8,718 nt of DNA from Gammaproteobacteria bacterium. Its GTDB lineage: Bacteria; Pseudomonadota; Gammaproteobacteria; Pseudomonadales; Pseudomonadaceae. The stretch spans positions 1 to 8,718 of the forward strand of contig JAAZJF010000020.1 in assembly GCA_012800475.1 (NCBI GenBank). Reading direction: 5' to 3'. A program made the position numbers and the translations under genes. Positions 6,822 through 8,718 of this stretch are shown in pieces. Position 1 is the first letter of the stretch. Every line of letters starts with the position of its first letter. The notes below the pieces were generated by a model. That model saw only the letters and a list, made by a program, of their open reading frames with translations. It was not told where the DNA came from and searched no databases.

Positions 6822-6875
6822 GCCGGTGTCCTGAAGAAGAATAAAGGGTCAGTACGGATATCAATAAAGACAGCG

Positions 6876-7835
6876 TTATAGTGCGTTACGCAGACTTAAG
6901 TTTTCTGGGTGGGGCTGTAAATACACTTGCTCAGCCACATAGGCATCAGGGTGGCGGTTAAAGTGATGTTTGAGTAAGGTCAGCGGCACAATTAATGGCA
7001 CGATACTGTCACGGTATTGACTAATTAAATGCTGCAGTTCACGCTTTTCGTCAGCAGCCAATGAGTGCTTGATATGCCCGCTTAAGTGCTGCAGTACATT
7101 GGTATGGCTGCCGCGATTGGCAATTTTTTTCAGTGCCGTCATAAAGACACTGAAGTATTGCGTGGCCAGCACACCCAGTCGCTCCTTTTGGCTCTGCGCT
7201 AACATGCGGCCTAAAGCGGTGCAGTCTGCAGGGCTGTTGGCCATCAGCTGATACTTGTAACGCGCATGAAACTCATACAGCTTTTTAAGGGTGAGGCCGC
7301 TGCTTAATAATTCACGCCACTTAGCATAAGCAAATACGCGCGTAATAAAGTTTTCGCGTAGCACAGGGTCATTTAAGCGGCCGTCTTCTTCAACCGGTAG
7401 GTGCGGTTGCGCTTGCATCAGTGCAGCGGCGAATAAACCCACACCGCCATGCTCAGCAGTGTGCCCACTGTCTTGATACACCTTAACGCGCTCCATGCCG
7501 CAAGAGGGTGATTTTTGCATCAAAATATAGCCGCAAATATCAGTCATAGCGCCAGCTGTCGTCTTACCGAAAGCGGTCAGAGCGGCACTGACGTCCATAT
7601 CGGGATTGACCGTGCCAACGGCGCGCGGATTATGAGTGTTACCCACTAAACGTATCGGTTCGCGTGGCGTTCCCAAGCCAATGGCTTGCTCTGGGCAAAC
7701 GGGGATGTATTCAAAATACTGGCTCAGGACTGTTTTGCACAAGTGTGATTGCTTGTGGCCACCATTAAAACGTACGGGTGCGCCGAGCAAGCACGAGCTG
7801 ATGCCAACTTTAATTCGGTCTGTGGAAGTATTCAT
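6876..7835 (-). CDS. rudS: RudS-type tRNA 4-thiouridine desulfidase (TudS/DUF523 + DUF1722 fusion)
   Basis: A 319-residue two-domain protein. Residues about 8-150 are a DUF523/TudS domain (KVGISSCLLGAPVRFNGGHK; CGYILMQKSPSCG). TudS enzymes hold a [4Fe-4S] cluster on three Cys, and C15, C47 and C112 are spaced as expected. Residues about 185-310 are DUF1722 (FHARYKYQLMANSP, LLKHHFNRHPDAYVAEQVYL). Proteins with this architecture have been described as RudS, which removes sulfur from 4-thiouridine in tRNA and lessens the UVA growth delay, with DUF1722 binding tRNA. E. coli YbgA, encoded beside phrB, has only DUF1722. Here the gene precedes phrB by 54 bp on the same strand, clearly one operon. 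The start MNTSTDRIKVGISSCLLG is family-like, but the ribosome site is weak. A light-type operator lies 51-74 bp upstream. Family assignment is firm; substrate is by homology. Confidence 0.9.
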   Translation of the reverse strand: MNTSTDRIKVGISSCLLGAPVRFNGGHKQSHLCKTVLSQYFEYIPVCPEQAIGLGTPREPIRLVGNTHNPRAVGTVNPDMDVSAALTAFGKTTAGAMTDICGYILMQKSPSCGMERVKVYQDSGHTAEHGGVGLFAAALMQAQPHLPVEEDGRLNDPVLRENFITRVFAYAKWRELLSSGLTLKKLYEFHARYKYQLMANSPADCTALGRMLAQSQKERLGVLATQYFSVFMTALKKIANRGSHTNVLQHLSGHIKHSLAADEKRELQHLISQYRDSIVPLIVPLTLLKHHFNRHPDAYVAEQVYLQPHPENLSLRNAL

Positions 7836-7861
7836 GATTTAGCTTTACAGGTCAGGAAATA

Positions 7862-7869
7862 TGTATACA
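7862..7869. promoter_or_regulatory. TGTATACA palindrome upstream of rudS
   Basis: A perfect 8-bp palindrome containing a third TATACA/TGTATA half-site, 27 bp before the rudS start codon. It is 23 bp centre to centre from the middle half-site of the light-type operator, which does not give the N12 spacing, so it may be an accessory site or part of the -10 region. Confidence 0.35.
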
Positions 7870-7885
7870 AGAGTATAGATAAACT

Positions 7886-7909
7886 TGTACAAGTCAATCG
7901 GGCTGTATA
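7886..7909 (-). promoter_or_regulatory. LitR/PplR-type light-response operator of the rudS-phrB operon
   Basis: TGTACA at 7886-7891 and TGTATA at 7904-7909 are separated by exactly 12 bp. On the minus strand, the direction of rudS, this reads TATACA-N12-TGTACA. It fits the consensus T(G/A)TACA-N12-TGTA(C/T)A that I recall for PplR1, the class II LitR (MerR-family, B12-dependent) photosensor of Pseudomonas putida, which controls phrB there. The TGTACA half-site sits in a 12-bp perfect palindrome, ACTTGTACAAGT (7883-7894). A -35-like TTGACT (minus strand, 7897-7892) overlaps the operator, so the regulator would sit on the promoter. TATACT (7877-7872) follows at a short 14-bp spacing. Alternatively, TTGTAC and TATACA are 19 bp apart, a spacing typical of MerR-controlled promoters. 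The sequence match is direct; regulator identity is inferred. Confidence 0.65.
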
Positions 7910-8016
7910 GGTTTTTGTGAGTGTGAGTGCAAGGGATGCAAACACAGGTCTGTGGCATATAGCGCGCAGGCTGCAGGCTGAACACGCTGCATAGAATATG
8001 TTGTATTAGGGCCTAA

Positions 8017-8050
8017 ACCGTTCTTGCACAGTAGGTTGTGCAAGAACGGT
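8017..8050 (-). terminator. 14-bp-stem hairpin after the lipoprotein gene
   Basis: ACCGTTCTTGCACA and its exact reverse complement enclose a six-base loop (GTAGGT on the plus strand). The stem begins 18 nt past the lipoprotein stop codon. On the minus strand it is followed by a short TTTA rather than a full T-run. It probably acts as a terminator or 3'-end stabiliser and separates this gene from the light operon. The 7910-8016 stretch shows no gene. Confidence 0.55.
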
Positions 8051-8067
8051 GGGTTAGACAGTGCAGC

Positions 8068-8520
8068 TTATTGTGCTTCAGTGGCTTCTTTTAATTTTGC
8101 TTTTGCATCGGCAGCGGCTTGCTCGCTGTCTGCTTTAATGTCTTTTGCAGCTTGTTTAACTTTGTCTTTGGTTTCTTTAGCGCTGTCTTTTACATCGTCA
8201 GCGGCTTGTTTTAAATCTGCTTTAGTGCGCTCAGCTGCAGATTCGCTTTCTTCAACGGCATCTTCAGTGTCTTGCGCAGCTTCAGCAGCAGCATCATTTG
8301 CAGCTTCAATAACTTCTTCGCTGGTGGGTGTTTGTGCAGACAATTGCTCAGCTTTTTGCTCAGCTGCAGCCTTGGTTTCTTTCGCTGCATCTTGTACAGA
8401 ATCAGCTGCGTCAGATAAAGACTCTTTAGCGGCGTCTAATTTATCTTGTGGCTCGCTATCGCAAGCAGCTAGACCAAGAGTGGCGGCAAGTAACAGGGCA
8501 GTAACGAAAGGCTTTTGCAT
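8068..8520 (-). CDS. Small Ala-rich lipoprotein with LEA-like 11-residue repeats
   Basis: A 150-residue precursor. The signal peptide MQKPFVTALLLAATLGLAAC ends in a lipobox (LAAC) with the lipidated Cys at residue 20. Asp at +2 is the E. coli inner-membrane retention signal, though this rule is less strict in Pseudomonas. The mature part is almost only Ala, Lys, Glu, Asp, Ser, Thr and Gln and should be helical or disordered. Four 11-residue units run from 100 to 143 (KADLKQAADDV, KDSAKETKDKV, KQAAKDIKADS, EQAAADAKAKL), reminiscent of group 3 LEA proteins and apolipoprotein-type amphipathic helices. I do not recognise a named family; a role in envelope stress or desiccation is speculation. GGAG stands seven nt before the chosen ATG, which also starts the signal peptide; the in-frame ATG at 8550 does not fit. 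Many such proteins are annotated only as hypothetical. Confidence 0.85.
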   Translation of the reverse strand: MQKPFVTALLLAATLGLAACDSEPQDKLDAAKESLSDAADSVQDAAKETKAAAEQKAEQLSAQTPTSEEVIEAANDAAAEAAQDTEDAVEESESAAERTKADLKQAADDVKDSAKETKDKVKQAAKDIKADSEQAAADAKAKLKEATEAQ

Positions 8521-8552
8521 AGTGGATCTCCATTGTTTGGTAAAAAGCATAT

Positions 8553-8570
8553 GTATTTAAATTTAAATAC
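8553..8570. promoter_or_regulatory. 18-bp perfect palindrome upstream of the lipoprotein gene
   Basis: GTATTTAAATTTAAATAC is its own reverse complement. It lies 33-50 bp before the lipoprotein start codon, where promoter elements would be. On the minus strand a TG-extended -10-like TGGTATTTA overlaps its edge. It could be an operator for a dimeric repressor or an AT-rich promoter element; no known regulator's motif comes to mind. Confidence 0.45.
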
Positions 8571-8649
8571 CAGCACATTATTACACATCGTAGGGTTGAT
8601 GGCTTAAGACGGCCACACAGAGGGCAGTTCTTGTCATCGATAAACTTAA

Positions 8650-8679
8650 ACGCAGTTTTAACTTCAGTGAAGACTGCGT
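8650..8679. terminator. Two-tier hairpin near the right edge
   Basis: ACGCAGT (8650-8656) pairs with ACTGCGT (8673-8679), with a smaller CTTC/GAAG stem inside. On the minus strand it is followed by TTTAAGTTT, as in the terminator of a gene lying beyond the right edge. The stretch 8571-8718 holds no gene that I can support. Confidence 0.35.
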
Positions 8680-8718
8680 CGCATCTTTTACCTCTGATTA
8701 CAGCCTGTGATATATCAA

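Noticed and set aside
8024..8560. A 178-codon Ser/Ala-rich plus-strand frame opposite the lipoprotein gene
   Set aside because: Its composition is the antisense image of the Ala/Glu/Asp/Lys-rich lipoprotein; the minus strand has a signal peptide, lipobox and ribosome site.
8570..8716. An open minus-strand stretch from the right edge with a CPLCG-like motif
   Set aside because: It runs through the palindrome and into the lipoprotein gene out of frame, uses rare codons (AGA, ATA), and matches no family I recognise; probably open by chance.

Overview
The window looks like chromosomal DNA from a gamma-proteobacterium, most likely of the Pseudomonas group. This is an inference from protein style: a DUF3297 protein, a TudS-DUF1722 protein next to a class I photolyase, and a Pseudomonas-type light-response operator. 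Base composition by eye is more balanced than in a high-GC Pseudomonas, so a lower-GC relative such as Thiopseudomonas or Denitrificimonas is possible. No rRNA, tRNA, CRISPR array, phage gene or intact insertion sequence was seen.

Left part (1-600): a gene graveyard. The 3' part of an OsmC-type peroxidase gene (minus strand) abuts the 3' two thirds of an AlkB-type DNA repair dioxygenase gene (plus strand). Both have lost their 5' ends at about 125-145. The alkB remnant also carries an amber codon in the conserved GWHxD motif.

Positions 597-2368 (minus strand): a CynX/NimT-family MFS transporter and, upstream of it, the ribosome-rescue hydrolase ArfB. Facing away from arfB, from a good sigma70 promoter, is a small DUF3297 gene (2532-2780). 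It is followed by a pterin-4a-carbinolamine dehydratase gene (3024-3320). A DUF1971 (YeaR/TehB-like) cupin gene (3402-3788, minus) converges on the dehydratase gene and is divergent from brnQ (4014-5339, plus), a branched-chain amino acid symporter.

Right part (5388-7835, minus strand): a two-gene operon of rudS (TudS-DUF1722, tRNA 4-thiouridine desulfidase) and phrB (CPD photolyase). Upstream lies a TGTACA-N12-TGTATA element that fits the operator reported for the B12-dependent light sensor LitR/PplR of Pseudomonas putida. The two products make a coherent light/UV response: RudS removes the near-UV-absorbing tRNA base and PhrB repairs UV lesions. The MerR-type sensor gene that sits between these genes in P. 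putida is absent here.

Last gene (8068-8520, minus): a small alanine-rich lipoprotein with LEA-like 11-residue repeats. Its upstream region holds an 18-bp perfect palindrome, and a 14-bp-stem hairpin follows its stop codon.

Most of the window is ordinary housekeeping content. The parts most worth a second look are the light-type operator with its displaced sensor, the osmC/alkB deletion scar, and the palindrome upstream of the lipoprotein gene.
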